Shown piece after piece: positions 16,397 to 27,000 of a DNA stretch of 64,000 nt (positions are counted from its first letter, which is position 1; every line of letters starts with the position of its first letter). Both the position numbers and the translations under genes were made by a program. A model generated the notes under the pieces. The model did not search any database. It was not told the DNA's origin and saw only the letters and a program-made list of their open reading frames with translations. Source of the DNA: Prevotella sp. P2-180 (lineage in GTDB: Bacteria > Bacteroidota > Bacteroidia > Bacteroidales > Bacteroidaceae); NCBI RefSeq assembly GCF_002251435.1, contig NZ_NPJI01000037.1, forward strand, positions 124,001-188,000, read 5' to 3'.

Positions 16397-16441
16397 GATT
16401 GTGGTTCTGAATGTCGTGGGTTCGAGTCCCACCGGGCACCC
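16397..16441 (+). tRNA. Displaced 3' half of tRNA-His: attachment site (attR) of the integrated element
   Basis: The anticodon loop TTGTGGT (16399-16405, anticodon GTG), variable loop, T arm GTGGG-TTCGAGT-CCCAC (16416-16432) and acceptor strand CGGGCAC with discriminator C (16440), typical of tRNA-His, are present. The 5' half is not: no matching GTGCCCG acceptor strand or D arm lies upstream, and the left arm of the anticodon stem does not pair fully. The identity therefore begins near 16397. This is the standard footprint of an element integrated into a tRNA 3' end, with host sequence to the right. Confidence 0.8.
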
Positions 16442-16450
16442 ATCTATTTA

Positions 16451-16490
16451 AAATCCCTGTAAGCCATAAACTTACAGGGATTTTTCTTTT
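16451..16490. terminator. Terminator after the tRNA-His fragment
   Basis: AAATCCCTGTAAG (16451-16463) and CTTACAGGGATTT (16471-16483) form a perfect 13-bp stem with a 7-base loop, followed by T residues. It can serve the tRNA on the plus strand and ybeY on the minus strand. Confidence 0.85.
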
Positions 16491-16514
16491 CCAAACTTAT
16501 CATACTTAATAATC

Positions 16515-16931
16515 TCACTCTCTTCTCATTCCAAGCGCCTTGTTCTCAGCAGCCTCCATTATCTCACGCTCACCGGGACCTTTGTCGTTGATGCCACAGA
16601 GATGTAGTATGCCGTGGATGATGACTCGGTGGAGCTCTTCGTCATAGGTCTTTCCAAACTGCTCGGCATTGGTGCGTACGGTGTCGAGACTGATAACCAG
16701 GTCGCCATTAATGCGGTTGCCCTCGTCGTAGTCGAAAGTGATGATGTCAGTATAGTAGTCGTGGCCGAGATATTCGCGGTTGACTTCGAGAATCTTTTCA
16801 TCGTCAACAAACATATACCCTATCTCCCCTACCTTACGTCCATAGTCGGCGGCCACGGCCTTTATCCAAGCCGTGGTCTCCCTTTTCTTTATATTGGGCA
16901 TTTTCACGCCCTCGCAATTATATGTGATCAT
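16515..16931 (-). CDS. ybeY: YbeY endoribonuclease (rRNA maturation factor), 138 aa
   Basis: YbeY is a zinc-dependent endoribonuclease involved in 16S rRNA 3' maturation and ribosome quality control. The metal-binding motif 'IHGILHLCGINDKGPGE' is present (H-x3-H and a later acidic/His ligand position, in the form usual for Bacteroidales), along with 'DYYTDIITFDY' and 'NGDLVISLDTV' of the family core. The 138-aa length is normal. The start at 16931 lies 14 bp downstream of an exact promoter element. It is the first chromosomal gene to the right of the attachment site. Confidence 0.93.
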   Translation of the reverse strand: MITYNCEGVKMPNIKKRETTAWIKAVAADYGRKVGEIGYMFVDDEKILEVNREYLGHDYYTDIITFDYDEGNRINGDLVISLDTVRTNAEQFGKTYDEELHRVIIHGILHLCGINDKGPGEREIMEAAENKALGMRRE

Positions 16932-16944
16932 TCTTTTTTGCTGG

Positions 16945-16975
16945 CAAAGTTACGCATTTTCCATGACTTTTACAA
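16945..16975 (-). promoter_or_regulatory. ybeY promoter
   Basis: On the minus strand: TTGT (16972-16975), 19 bp, TAACTTTG (16945-16952), an exact -7 element with a near-consensus -33. Confidence 0.6.
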
Positions 16976-17022
16976 GAACACAGGCAAAAATGTTCATAAA
17001 AAAGTGAAATCTGCCAAAACTT

Positions 17023-18765
17023 CTACCTTGAGAACCTTATCCAGTCTACATCGAGGAAGGCAGCATCGTTGCTCACCGTCGAGCGACAGTTGAAGAATCC
17101 CACCTTTGCCCCTATCCACTTTCCTTCCTTCACTTGGAATGGTTCGCCTAACTTCTTGTATTTCTTTCCGTCAAGACTATATAGGAACTGTGCCGTGGAT
17201 GTAATGGAGTTTGCCACTCCCGCACTCTTCACCACTGTACGCACATAGATGTCAGGCGTGGCGTGGCGCGGCTGCGGAATGTCGTCAACGGCATATCGCT
17301 GGGTGTAAGGCTTTTCCTGTTCTATGAGCGACATCGGCAGTTCGACCTCAGTCACTTCCTTTCCCCCCTTCATCGCGTCCTTACACTTCACGAGTCTCAT
17401 GAAACAGCCTTCAGAGGTGGTGGCAAACTTTATGGCTGCATAGTCAAGACCCTTGATGATGAATCCAGCCTGCTCACCCCTCTTCTTGTTTTGGTCGTTG
17501 GGTATGAACTTCAGTTTTGAGGTGACAGTAAAGTTCTCGGCGGGAAACTTCTGAAGCAGTGTGTTCTGCATGTCAGAGAGGTTGCTGAATGTTTCAGGTT
17601 GCTGAATGCCATAGAGGCGTAGCTTTGATTTCTTTGCGTCGCAGAAATACCAATAATGACTGAAAGGTCCCTCAAACTGCCACTGCAGGCCAAGTGCTGT
17701 AGAGTCAAACTCGTCGTTCTCCTGTGGCTGCACGTCCTCTGAGGCTTTTAGTGCCGGTTTTTTCCACTGTGCCACTGGGTCGCCGCATCCGTCGCCGTCG
17801 CTATCGTCGCCAATCACGAGCCAGTCGTCAACCCATCGTGCCGGCTGCAAGTGAACCACTCTTCCATAGGCATGCTTGTCTTGGAAGTGCAGAAACCAGT
17901 CTTCGCCCGACGGGGTGTCCACCCAAGCCCCTTGGTGAGGTCCGTTCACCTGTGTCTTTCCCTGTGCCAGTCCCACATACTCCTCGTAAGGTCCGAACGG
18001 GTCTCGCGAACGCATGATGACCTGCCATCCATATTTCACGCCTCCAGCCGGCGACATGATATAATAGTATCCGTTTCGTTTATAGAACTTTGTGCCCTCG
18101 ATGGTGGGCTGGTCTTCATGTCCGTCGTATACGATGCGCGAAGGACCTGTCACCGTTGTACCGTCCTGCGACATGGGAGCCACAAACAATATCGACTTCA
18201 CTCCAGCCCTTGACCCGGCGCAGCCATGCGAGAGATAAGCCTTTCCGTTGTCGTCCCATAGCGGGCAACAGTCTATCATCCCCTTTCCTTCTTTCACACA
18301 CACTGGCTTAGTCCATGTCCCCCTTGGATCTTGTGTCTTTGTCATGAAAAGTCCTTGGTCGGGGTCTCCCCAATAGATGTAGAACCAGCCGTCGTGATGT
18401 CGTATGGCAGGAGCCCAGACATAGTTTCCGTGCTGTATGCGCTTATGCCAGTCGAGGTCAGTGCCCTGAAATTTAGGCAATACGGGATAGTCGTCCACGA
18501 GTGCTGCACCTATTATTTTCCAGTTCACGAGGTCAGTGCTGTGAAGTATCTGCAGTCCTGGGAAACAGGCGAAACTTGAGGATGTCATATAGTAGTCCTC
18601 TCCCACTCGACAGACGTCTGGGTCGGAATAGTCGGCGTTGATAACCGGGTTTTTGTATTTCCCGCCCGGGAGGTTAGGATTCCACGTGGCAGACTGTTGT
18701 GCCGTTACTGATAGCTGCGAGGCTGCGAGTGCTGTCGCAAAAAGTAGACTTTGAAGTTTGTTCAT
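17023..18765 (-). CDS. Exported glycoside hydrolase family 43 enzyme with C-terminal beta-sandwich domain, 580 aa
   Basis: The signal peptide (MNKLQSLLFATALAASQLSVTAQQ) supports the start at 18765; an in-frame ATG at 18792 adds nine basic residues. The five-bladed beta-propeller of GH43 follows, with the catalytic base in 'YSDPDV' (D48), a pKa-modulating Asp in 'GMIDCCPLW' (D165) and the acid Glu in 'TIEGTKFYK' (E223). The last 200 residues are a concanavalin-like domain common in GH43 beta-xylosidases/arabinofuranosidases ('FSHYWYFCDAKKSKLRL' to 'DVDWIRFSR'). Activity on xylan, arabinan or arabinoxylan side chains in the periplasm is likely; the exact substrate cannot be read. No SusC/SusD genes are adjacent, so it is not part of a visible utilisation locus. 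Confidence 0.9.
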   Translation of the reverse strand: MNKLQSLLFATALAASQLSVTAQQSATWNPNLPGGKYKNPVINADYSDPDVCRVGEDYYMTSSSFACFPGLQILHSTDLVNWKIIGAALVDDYPVLPKFQGTDLDWHKRIQHGNYVWAPAIRHHDGWFYIYWGDPDQGLFMTKTQDPRGTWTKPVCVKEGKGMIDCCPLWDDNGKAYLSHGCAGSRAGVKSILFVAPMSQDGTTVTGPSRIVYDGHEDQPTIEGTKFYKRNGYYYIMSPAGGVKYGWQVIMRSRDPFGPYEEYVGLAQGKTQVNGPHQGAWVDTPSGEDWFLHFQDKHAYGRVVHLQPARWVDDWLVIGDDSDGDGCGDPVAQWKKPALKASEDVQPQENDEFDSTALGLQWQFEGPFSHYWYFCDAKKSKLRLYGIQQPETFSNLSDMQNTLLQKFPAENFTVTSKLKFIPNDQNKKRGEQAGFIIKGLDYAAIKFATTSEGCFMRLVKCKDAMKGGKEVTEVELPMSLIEQEKPYTQRYAVDDIPQPRHATPDIYVRTVVKSAGVANSITSTAQFLYSLDGKKYKKLGEPFQVKEGKWIGAKVGFFNCRSTVSNDAAFLDVDWIRFSR

Positions 18766-18867
18766 ATGTTTTTTTTTAGTTTTGTTATTCAAGTTATAAT
18801 ATATACGTTTGTCGGTTTAAATATACTAGGAACGTAAAAACTGTAGCTGAGATGAATGATTCTTTTG

Positions 18868-18899
18868 CAAAAGTACCATATTATTTTGTATTTTCCAAA
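18868..18899 (-). promoter_or_regulatory. GH43 gene promoter
   Basis: On the minus strand: TTTG (18896-18899), 20 bp, TACTTTTG (18868-18875), an exact consensus. The start site would be near 18860, giving a leader of about 95 bases. Confidence 0.7.
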
Positions 18900-19016
18900 T
18901 TATTTGGTAGTTTTTTTATTATGGAAACAACCTCCAGGGCCCTAATGCAACACTTTCAGTTCTTTCTGCCCGCAATCTCAATGTTTACAATATAAGAACT
19001 CAACTATTGCAAATGA

Positions 19017-19205
19017 TTTTGAACCACAGAGTTTAAGAGATTAAGAGTTTTTATACTAACGAAAGAGGTTGAATGCCAAGGCATTTAGAGCTCATAGAGA
19101 GCTGCGCATTATGTTTGCCGCATGGAAACTCTGTGTCCTCCGTCGCTTGCGACCTACTCTATAAAACCATAAATCTCTTTTTCTCTTCATCTCTTTGGTT
19201 TAAAT
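19017..19205. repeat. Palindromic extragenic element (MITE-like), with 85 bp repeated at 20881
   Basis: The left end (about 19017-19053, 'gaaccacagag...') and the right end (about 19170-19205, '...cttcatctctttggttt') are imperfect inverted copies of about 36 bp. The right part, 19121-19205, recurs at 20881-20965 with two mismatches. No gene is inside. The two copies bracket the AAA ATPase gene, like a mobilised repeat family. Confidence 0.65.
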
Positions 19206-19374
19206 AAAACCCTTATACATAGAAAAATATCACATGCGATATTTGGTGATAGAAGTGATAGAAAAAGTTGAAGATTATGTCATGCGCAAGGGATGAGTAA
19301 GCAATGAGCATGATTGTATGTCAAAGAGTAGAAAGACGCGATGTCTCTCATGTGGATATGAAACTGAGGTAAAG

Positions 19375-19453
19375 ATTTTGGGGAAACCACGATTTCGGGC
19401 AATAAAAATTTCGGGGAAACCGCGATTTTAGTGCTAAAAAATTTTGGGGAAAG
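19375..19453 (+). promoter_or_regulatory. Three phased repeats upstream of and overlapping the ATPase promoter
   Basis: A motif ATTTYGGGGAAACCRCGATTT occurs at 19375-19395 and 19408-19428, and its first half again at 19441-19453. Spacing is 33 bp, about three helical turns. The third copy contains the -33 TTTG. This looks like an operator array for a repressor or autoregulator. Confidence 0.5.
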
Positions 19454-19473
19454 AAGAAATAGTTGTATATTTG
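19443..19473 (+). promoter_or_regulatory. Promoter of the AAA/DUF4143 gene
   Basis: TTTG (19443-19446), 19 bp, TATATTTG (19466-19473): exact consensus. It places the start of transcription near 19480 and favours ATG 19500 over an in-frame ATG at 19431. Confidence 0.8.
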
Positions 19474-19499
19474 CACCCGAAATCAACATATTGGCATCT

Positions 19500-20831
19500 A
19501 TGAAGAGAGTGTTTAGACGAAAGATTTACGGGAAGATGTTGACGTGGAAGTCGGAGTCTTCAGGACGTACAGCTTTGCTCATTGAGGGAGCAAGGCGTGT
19601 GGGCAAATCTACGATTGTGGAGGAGTTTGCAAAAAACGAGTATAAGTCTTATATCCTAATTGACTTCAACAGGGCATCGAAGGATGTTAAGTCCATATTT
19701 GATGACCTGATGGATATCGACAGATTGTTCATATTCCTGCAGGCAACATACCATGTAAACCTTCATAAGCGCAACTCAGTGATAATATTCGACGAGGTGC
19801 AAAATTGTCCGAAGGCCCGTCAGGCAATCAAATATCTTGTGGCAGACGGGCGTTATGACTATATTGAGACGGGGTCGCTCATCAGTATTCGCAAGAACAC
19901 AGAAAGCATCACCATCCCGAGCGAAGAGGAACGTGTGCAGATGAATCCAATGGATTTCGAGGAATTCAGATGGGCAATGGGCGATGAAGTTTCCATTGAC
20001 ATTTACAGGCAAATGCTGGAAAAGGGAATGGAGGTCGGACCTTCGCTTAGGAGTGCGATGCGTGACTTGCGGCTGTATATGCTTGTGGGAGGAATGCCGC
20101 AGGCCGTGAATGAAATGCTTGACACTAACAACCTTCAGATGGTGGACAAGGTGAAGCGGAATATCATCAATCTATATAATGATGACCTGTTGAAGGTTGA
20201 TTCTTCCGGTGTTGTGTCGAGAATGTTTCTTTCCATACCGTCGCAACTTAGCCGTAATGCCTCAAAGTATTCATTCTCTTCTGCAGTGGGTAGAATATCA
20301 GAAAACAAGATGGCAGAGGCAATGCAGTGCCTTGAGGAAAGCAAGGTGGCAAATGTGGCATACAATGTGAAAGAACCGTCGGTGGGTATGGGATTGACTA
20401 AGGATAATGGATGCTTCAAGATTTACACAGCAGATACAGGTTTGTTTGTTACACTTGCATTTTGGGATAAGGATTTTACAGAGAATATTATCTACCAGAA
20501 ACTGTTGAGCGACAAGTTGTCGGCTAATCTTGGTTATGTCTATGAGAATTTGGTGGCGCAGATGTTGGTGGCAAGTGGCAACAACATTTATTATCACACG
20601 TGGGCTAAGGACGAGAAACATTCTTACGAGGTGGATTTCCTGATTTCCCGTGGCAGCAAGGTGTGTCCGATAGAGGTAAAGTCATCAGGCTACAAGACGC
20701 ATGCCTCGCTTGATGCTTTCTGCAACAAATATTCAGACAGAATAGGAGAGCGTTATCTCATATATACCAAGGATTATGCCAAAGACGGAGCCACCACTCT
20801 GCTTCCTGTTTTTATGACTCCGTTGATATAG
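19500..20831 (+). CDS. AAA family ATPase with DUF4143 domain, 443 aa
   Basis: The N-terminal P-loop ATPase has Walker A GARRVGKS (30-37) and Walker B 'VIIFDEVQ' (D98, E99), followed by 'YIETGSLISI' and 'VQMNPMDFEEFRWAMG'. The C-terminal DUF4143 half contains a PD-(D/E)xK-like core 'YEVDFLISRGSKVCPIEVKSS', suggesting nuclease ancestry. These proteins are abundant in Bacteroidales and archaea; their role is unresolved, with suggestions of DNA handling or toxin-like or defence roles. The start at 19500 follows the promoter. The gene is single, has phased repeats in its promoter, and is bracketed by copies of an 85-bp repeat, so it may have moved as a unit. Confidence 0.88.
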   Translation: MKRVFRRKIYGKMLTWKSESSGRTALLIEGARRVGKSTIVEEFAKNEYKSYILIDFNRASKDVKSIFDDLMDIDRLFIFLQATYHVNLHKRNSVIIFDEVQNCPKARQAIKYLVADGRYDYIETGSLISIRKNTESITIPSEEERVQMNPMDFEEFRWAMGDEVSIDIYRQMLEKGMEVGPSLRSAMRDLRLYMLVGGMPQAVNEMLDTNNLQMVDKVKRNIINLYNDDLLKVDSSGVVSRMFLSIPSQLSRNASKYSFSSAVGRISENKMAEAMQCLEESKVANVAYNVKEPSVGMGLTKDNGCFKIYTADTGLFVTLAFWDKDFTENIIYQKLLSDKLSANLGYVYENLVAQMLVASGNNIYYHTWAKDEKHSYEVDFLISRGSKVCPIEVKSSGYKTHASLDAFCNKYSDRIGERYLIYTKDYAKDGATTLLPVFMTPLI

Positions 20832-20880
20832 TGAAATCTTTAATTAAATAATCTATTTCGTCCTTCCTGTCGTAGAATGT

Positions 20881-20965
20881 CATAGAAACTCTGTGTCCTC
20901 CGTCGCTTGCGACCTACTCTATAAAACGATAAATCTCTTTTTCTCTTCATCTCTTTGGTTTAAAT
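20881..20965. repeat. Second copy of the 85-bp direct repeat
   Basis: Identical to 19121-19205 except at two positions. It lies 50 bp after the ATPase stop codon and 85 bp before sprA. Confidence 0.85.
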
Positions 20966-21049
20966 GATACAAAATCGGCAGCTTGCGTCCAAAATATATC
21001 TCTGCCCCACACAATAATATCTATCATTCTACGTTTTTATCAATAGAGA

Positions 21050-24000
21050 TTGAACAGAATAAAGATCATATTGGCATCGTTGGTCTGCGTGTGTGCTTTC
21101 GCCACACCGCAGGACAACCGTACCGCGCGACAGGGCACCAGCAACCAGATTGTCGTGACGGACGATGATGTCGTGCCCGATTCTGCAGCAAAATCGAGAT
21201 GGAAAGTGAAGCGTACCGCACCTCTCACCTCCGACGACATCGACTCAATAGCCATCGACCTGAAAAACCCGGAGAACATAGCACAAACTACTGAATACAA
21301 CGACTCTACGGGCTTATACTATATAGGGACAAAGATAGGCAGCTCGTATCTCAACACCCCAATACTCCTTACTCCTGACGAATACCGCAAATGGACCGAA
21401 AGGCAGGCCATGAAACAATTCTTCAAGACAAAGAACCAAGAGGCGGTGGCCAACAAGGGAAAGGACAAGTTCTCATTCTCCGACATGCACTTCGACCTCG
21501 GACCGGCGGAAAAGATATTCGGTCCCGGTGGAGTGAGAATAAAGACTCAGGGTACGGCAGAGCTGAAACTCGGCGCTACCATGAAAAGCATAGACAATCC
21601 CTCGCTGCCCATAAGAAACAGAAACACAAAGCAGATTGACTTCGACGAGAAGATAAATCTCAACATGACAGGTAAAGTGGGCGACAAGGTGAACATGAAC
21701 CTTAACTACAACACCGACGCCACCTTCGACTTCGACGCAAAAAACATCAAACTGAAATACGAAGGAAAGGAAGACGAGATAATAAAACTAGTGGAGGCTG
21801 GTAACGTGTCGTTTCCTTCCAACTCCTCACTCGTAAAGGGAGCATCGTCGCTGTTCGGTATCAGAACAGACATGCAGTTCGGCAAACTGAAGCTGCAAAC
21901 CGTGGTGTCGCAGAAAAAATCTGCCACGAAAAGTGTATCGTCGAAAGGAGGCACCCAACTCACGCCTTTCGAACTTAACATTGCCGACTACGAAGAAAAC
22001 CGGCATTTCTTCCTCTCACACTATTTCAGGGAGAAATACGACAAGGCTATGGCCACACTGCCCAACCTCACCACAGGAGTGAAAATCACCAGGGTGGAGA
22101 TATGGGTTACAAACAAGACCGGTACGACAAGCAACTCAAGAAACGTGATAGCCCTCACCGACCTGGGCGAAAGCCAGCATGTCAGCAACTCGATGTGGGG
22201 CGGCGGGGCAGCCGGACAGGCTCCGTCAAACTCCGCCAACTCCGAATACCAGCAGATGACCACCACATACGCCGAGGCAAGAAACATCGACCAGACTTCC
22301 ACCGTGCTCGATGCCATACCAGGCTTTGAGGGAGGCGTGGACTATGAGAAAGTGCAAAGCGCAAGACTGCTCACCTCGTCGGAATATTCACTCAACAGCA
22401 GCCTCGGATATGTATCGCTGAAAACCACTCTCCAAACAGACCAAGTACTCGCAATAGCATTCGAATACACGGTAGGCGGACAGACATACCAAGTGGGCGA
22501 GTTCTCCACCGACAGGCAGGATGCCTCGGAAGCCCTCTTTGTGAAAAGCCTGAAAAACACCAACAACAGTCCAGCTGCGCCCAACTGGCGACTGATGATG
22601 AAAAACGTGTACTACCTTGCCTCCACAGTGGAAAAGGAGAAATTCAGACTTGACGTGAAATTCAAGAGCGACACGGCCGGAGTGTATCTCAACTACATAC
22701 CCGAACAGCAGGTAAAGGACCGCACACTCATCAGACTTCTCGGAGCCGACCGTCTCGACAACAACGACAAGCCCAACCCTAACGGATATTTCGACTACGT
22801 CCAAGGTTACACCGTGAGCAACGGACGTGTGTTCTTCCCAAAGGCGGAGCCATTCGGCGACTACCTCTTCAACCAACTAAAATCTGCCGGCATCGACAGC
22901 GCAAAGGCTGAACAGTATGCCTTCCGCGAACTGTATACCGAAACACAGACCACGGCAAGACAGATGACCACCAAAAACAAATATATTCTCACTGGACAGT
23001 TCAAGGGTTCATCGGCTAACGTCATCTCACTCGGAGCCTACAACGTGCCAAGAGGTTCGGTAGTGGTTACCGCCGGTGGCGTAGTGCTCAACGAGGGCAG
23101 CGACTACTCCGTGGACTACTCAGCCGGAGAGGTTACCATCCTGAACCAAAGCATCATAGATGCCGGCACGTCGATAAACGTATCACTCGAGACCGACACG
23201 GAATACGGCATGCAGCGAAAGACCATGTATGGTGTGAACTGGGAATACGACTTTACCAAAGACTTCCAGCTCAGCGGTACGTTCCAGAGACTCAGCGAGC
23301 AGTCGCTCACATCAAAGGTGACCATGGGCAGCGAGCCGCTCAACAACATGCTCTGGGGGCTGAACATCAACTGGAAACATGAAAGCCAGTGGCTCACCGA
23401 CATGCTCGACAAGCTGCCGTTGCTTCACCTCACCAAGCCATCATACATCTCCTTCACTGGAGAATTCGCACAACTCATTGCAGGACAGGCAGGAGGCACA
23501 CAGGATAATGCCTCTTATCTCGACGACTTCGAAAACACGAAAAACAATATCGACATCAGCGACCCCAAGTCGTGGGTGCTCTCAAGCGTGCCTACGCTTT
23601 TCAGCGAACATGACGACAAAAGCGGACTAAGCAGCGGATTCAACAGGGCACAAATGGCTTGGTACACCATCGACCCACTGTTCACCTACAGAAGCTCGTC
23701 GCTCACGCCGGCACATATAAAGAGCGACCTCGAACAACTCTCAAACCACTATGTAAGAGAGGTATACGTGAGCGAGCTTTATCCCAACCGCGACCAAAGC
23801 ACTTACAACGGAGCCACTTCCACACTCTCCATACTCAACCTCGCCTACTACCCCACCGAACGCGGTCCGTATAACTTCTCCACACAGATGAACGCCGACG
23901 GAACACTTGCCAACCCTTACGGCAAGTGGGGAGGCATGATGCGTAAGCTCGACACCAACGACTTCGAGGCGGCAAATATAGAATATGTGGAATTCTGGCT

Positions 24001-27000
24001 CCTCGACCCGTTCATCTACACTCGCGAAAGCGCCAACGCATCTGATTTTGGAGGCGACCTGTACCTCAACCTCGGTGAAGTGAGCGAGGACATACTGCGC
24101 GACGGAAAGAAATTCTACGAAAGCGGCATGCCTGTAGACGGCACCAGCAGTTTTACAACCACACAATGGGGAAAAATACCGGTCCAGGCCACCCAAACCT
24201 ATGCCTTCGCCACCACAACAGGCGCAAGGGAGAAGCAGGACGTGGGCTACAACGGACTCAACGACACAGAAGAGCAGGCGTTTGAAAGCTATGCCGACTT
24301 CCTACAGTTTGCACAGACCGTGACCAACGACAGCATCCGCAACGCATGGCTCAACGACCCCGCAAACGACAACTACCAGTATTTCCGCGGAAAGGAACTC
24401 GACGAGCGGAAGGCTTCCATACACGAAAGATACAAACGCATAAACAACCCACAAGGCAACTCGCCCGACAACGACAACAACACCGAGGGCTACGACACTT
24501 CATACAAGTCGACACCTGACGTGGAGGACATCAACCAGGACTATACGCTCAACGAATACGAACGATACTACCAGTACCGCATCAGTCTCAGACCCGAAGA
24601 CCTCAACGAAAGCCGGATAGGACAAAACTACCTCACGGAAATCAGAGAGTCTCTCGCGCCACTGAGAAACGGCAAGAAAGAAAAGGTGAACTGGTATAAG
24701 TTCCGAGTGCCGCTCAACTCTGCCGACAGGGAAAAGATCGGTTCCATAAGCGACCTTACTAGCATACGTTTCTTCCGCATGTTCCTCACTCATTTCAAAG
24801 AGCCTATAATACTGCGATTCGGTAGCCTCGACCTCGTAAGGGGAGAATGGAGAACCTATGAGCAACAACTTGGCGCTCAGGGCGGTGGAACATTGGAGAC
24901 AAGTGCCGTGAACATTGAGGAGCACACCGACAAAATGCCTGTCAACTACGTGTTGCCACCGGGCATCAGCCGAGTGACCGACCCCTCACAGCCACAACTT
25001 GTGGAAAACAACGAGCAGGCCCTAAACATGACCGTCAACAACCTGCAGAAGGGTGAGGCAAAGGCTGTGTACAAAACCAACACCATAGACCTCAGACAGT
25101 ACAAGCGCCTGCAGATGTTCGTCCACGCCAACGCCCTTCAGCAAAACACTACCATGCTCACCGACGACCAGCTCGCAGTGTTCATTCGTCTCGGCAGCGA
25201 CTACACCAACAACTATTATGAGTACGAGATACCTCTCAAGCTCACGCCTGAAGGAAAATACGACTATCGCTCAAGCGACAGCCGAAGAAAGGTGTGGCCG
25301 GAAGAAAACATGCTCGACATCGAACTGCAAAAGCTCACTCAGGTGAAGAAAGCGAGAAACATAGCAAGGGCCAACGGAACCGCTTCATACAACCGCGAAT
25401 ACTCTGAATATGACTCCGACCGTCCCAACAACCGCATCTCCATCATGGGAAATCCGTCCATCGGTGAGGTGAAAACCATGCTCATCGGCGTAAGAAACCT
25501 CTCCGCTGCGGCAAAGTCGGGAGAGGTTTGGGTGAACGAGCTCCGACTGCTCGAGTCGAACAACAAGGGCGGATGGGCGGCATCGGGAGCCCTTAACGTG
25601 CAACTGTCTGACTTCGGTACGTTGAACCTCACAGGACGCATCACCACCGACGGATTCGGAGGTCTTGAAGAGGGAGTGACACAACGCTCCACCGACGACT
25701 TCAAGACATACAGCTTCACCACAAACCTCGAGTTGGGCAAGTTTTTCCCCGACAAGGCGAAGGTCACCGCCCCACTCTACTACTCCGTTACAAAAGAGGA
25801 GACAAGACCAAGATACAATCCGCTCGATACCGACATGCTCCTTGAAGACGCTCTCGAGTCGGCATTGGACAAGCATGAAAGAGACTCCATAGAGTCCATT
25901 GCCGTGACCAAGTCTACAACTACCAACTTCTCGCTCTCTAACGTCAGGGTGGGAATAAAGACCAAACGTCACCCAATGCCTTACGACCCAGCCAACTTCT
26001 CCTTCAGCTACAGCCACGCCCACCGCTACAACACCGGCGAGACCACGGCATGGGAAAGGGAAGACCAGTGGAGAGGCTCGTTCAACTACAGCTACTCACC
26101 CGTTTACAAGACCTTCGAGCCATTCCGCAACCTGAAGGGCAAGAGCAAGTGGATAGCCTTCCCCAAAGCCATAGGATTCAACTACCTGCCGCAAAGCGTG
26201 ACCTTCAACAGCGAAATAACACGCAACTACTACGAGATGCAGGAGCGCGACCTCGAACAGCTCTCCGGGTCGTCGCTGCCGCTCACCTTCAGCCAGCAAT
26301 ACCTCTGGAATCGTGAGTTCTCAATGAGATGGGACCTCACCAAAAACCTCCATGCCTCATTCCAAAGCGCCACCCACGCTGAGGTGGAAGAGCCGTACAT
26401 GGCTGTAAACAAAGACCTCTATCCCGACGACTACAAGGTATGGAAAGACTCGGTGGGAAGAAGTCTACGAAACCTTGGCACACCACTCGAATACCAGCAG
26501 CAGTTCACCTCGTCATACCAGCTGCCGCTTAACAAGCTGCCAATACTCAACTGGCTCAACGCCAACGCTTCATACAACGCCTCATACTCATGGGCAAGAG
26601 GTTCGGAGATGGAAGACGGCACTTCGCTCGGCAACACCATCAGCAACAACCGTAATCTCAACATCACGTCTACCCTCAACCTTGAGTCGTTCTACAACCT
26701 TTTCCCGTTCCTCAAGAAGACTAACGACAGGTTTAAGAAAAGTACTGCCAGCACCAAAAAAGCCGTAAAGCCGGCAATGACTACACCCAAAAAGCCGGGC
26801 GACAAAGGTAATGGCGACAAGCCTGGAGGCATAAAGAACTCAAAGGAAGACGAGAAGCAGAACGGAAAACTGCCACTGAACAAAAATGCTTTCCAAAAGG
26901 AAATAAAGCTCAAGGCTGACACTACCGTGACAGTAAGACACGGCAAAAACAGCAAAAGACTCATCGTGACTGCCAATACCGTAGACGGAAGGTCTTATGA

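Noticed and set aside
16397..16441. Complete functional tRNA-His
   Set aside because: The 5' acceptor strand and D arm are missing, and the left side of the anticodon stem does not pair properly.
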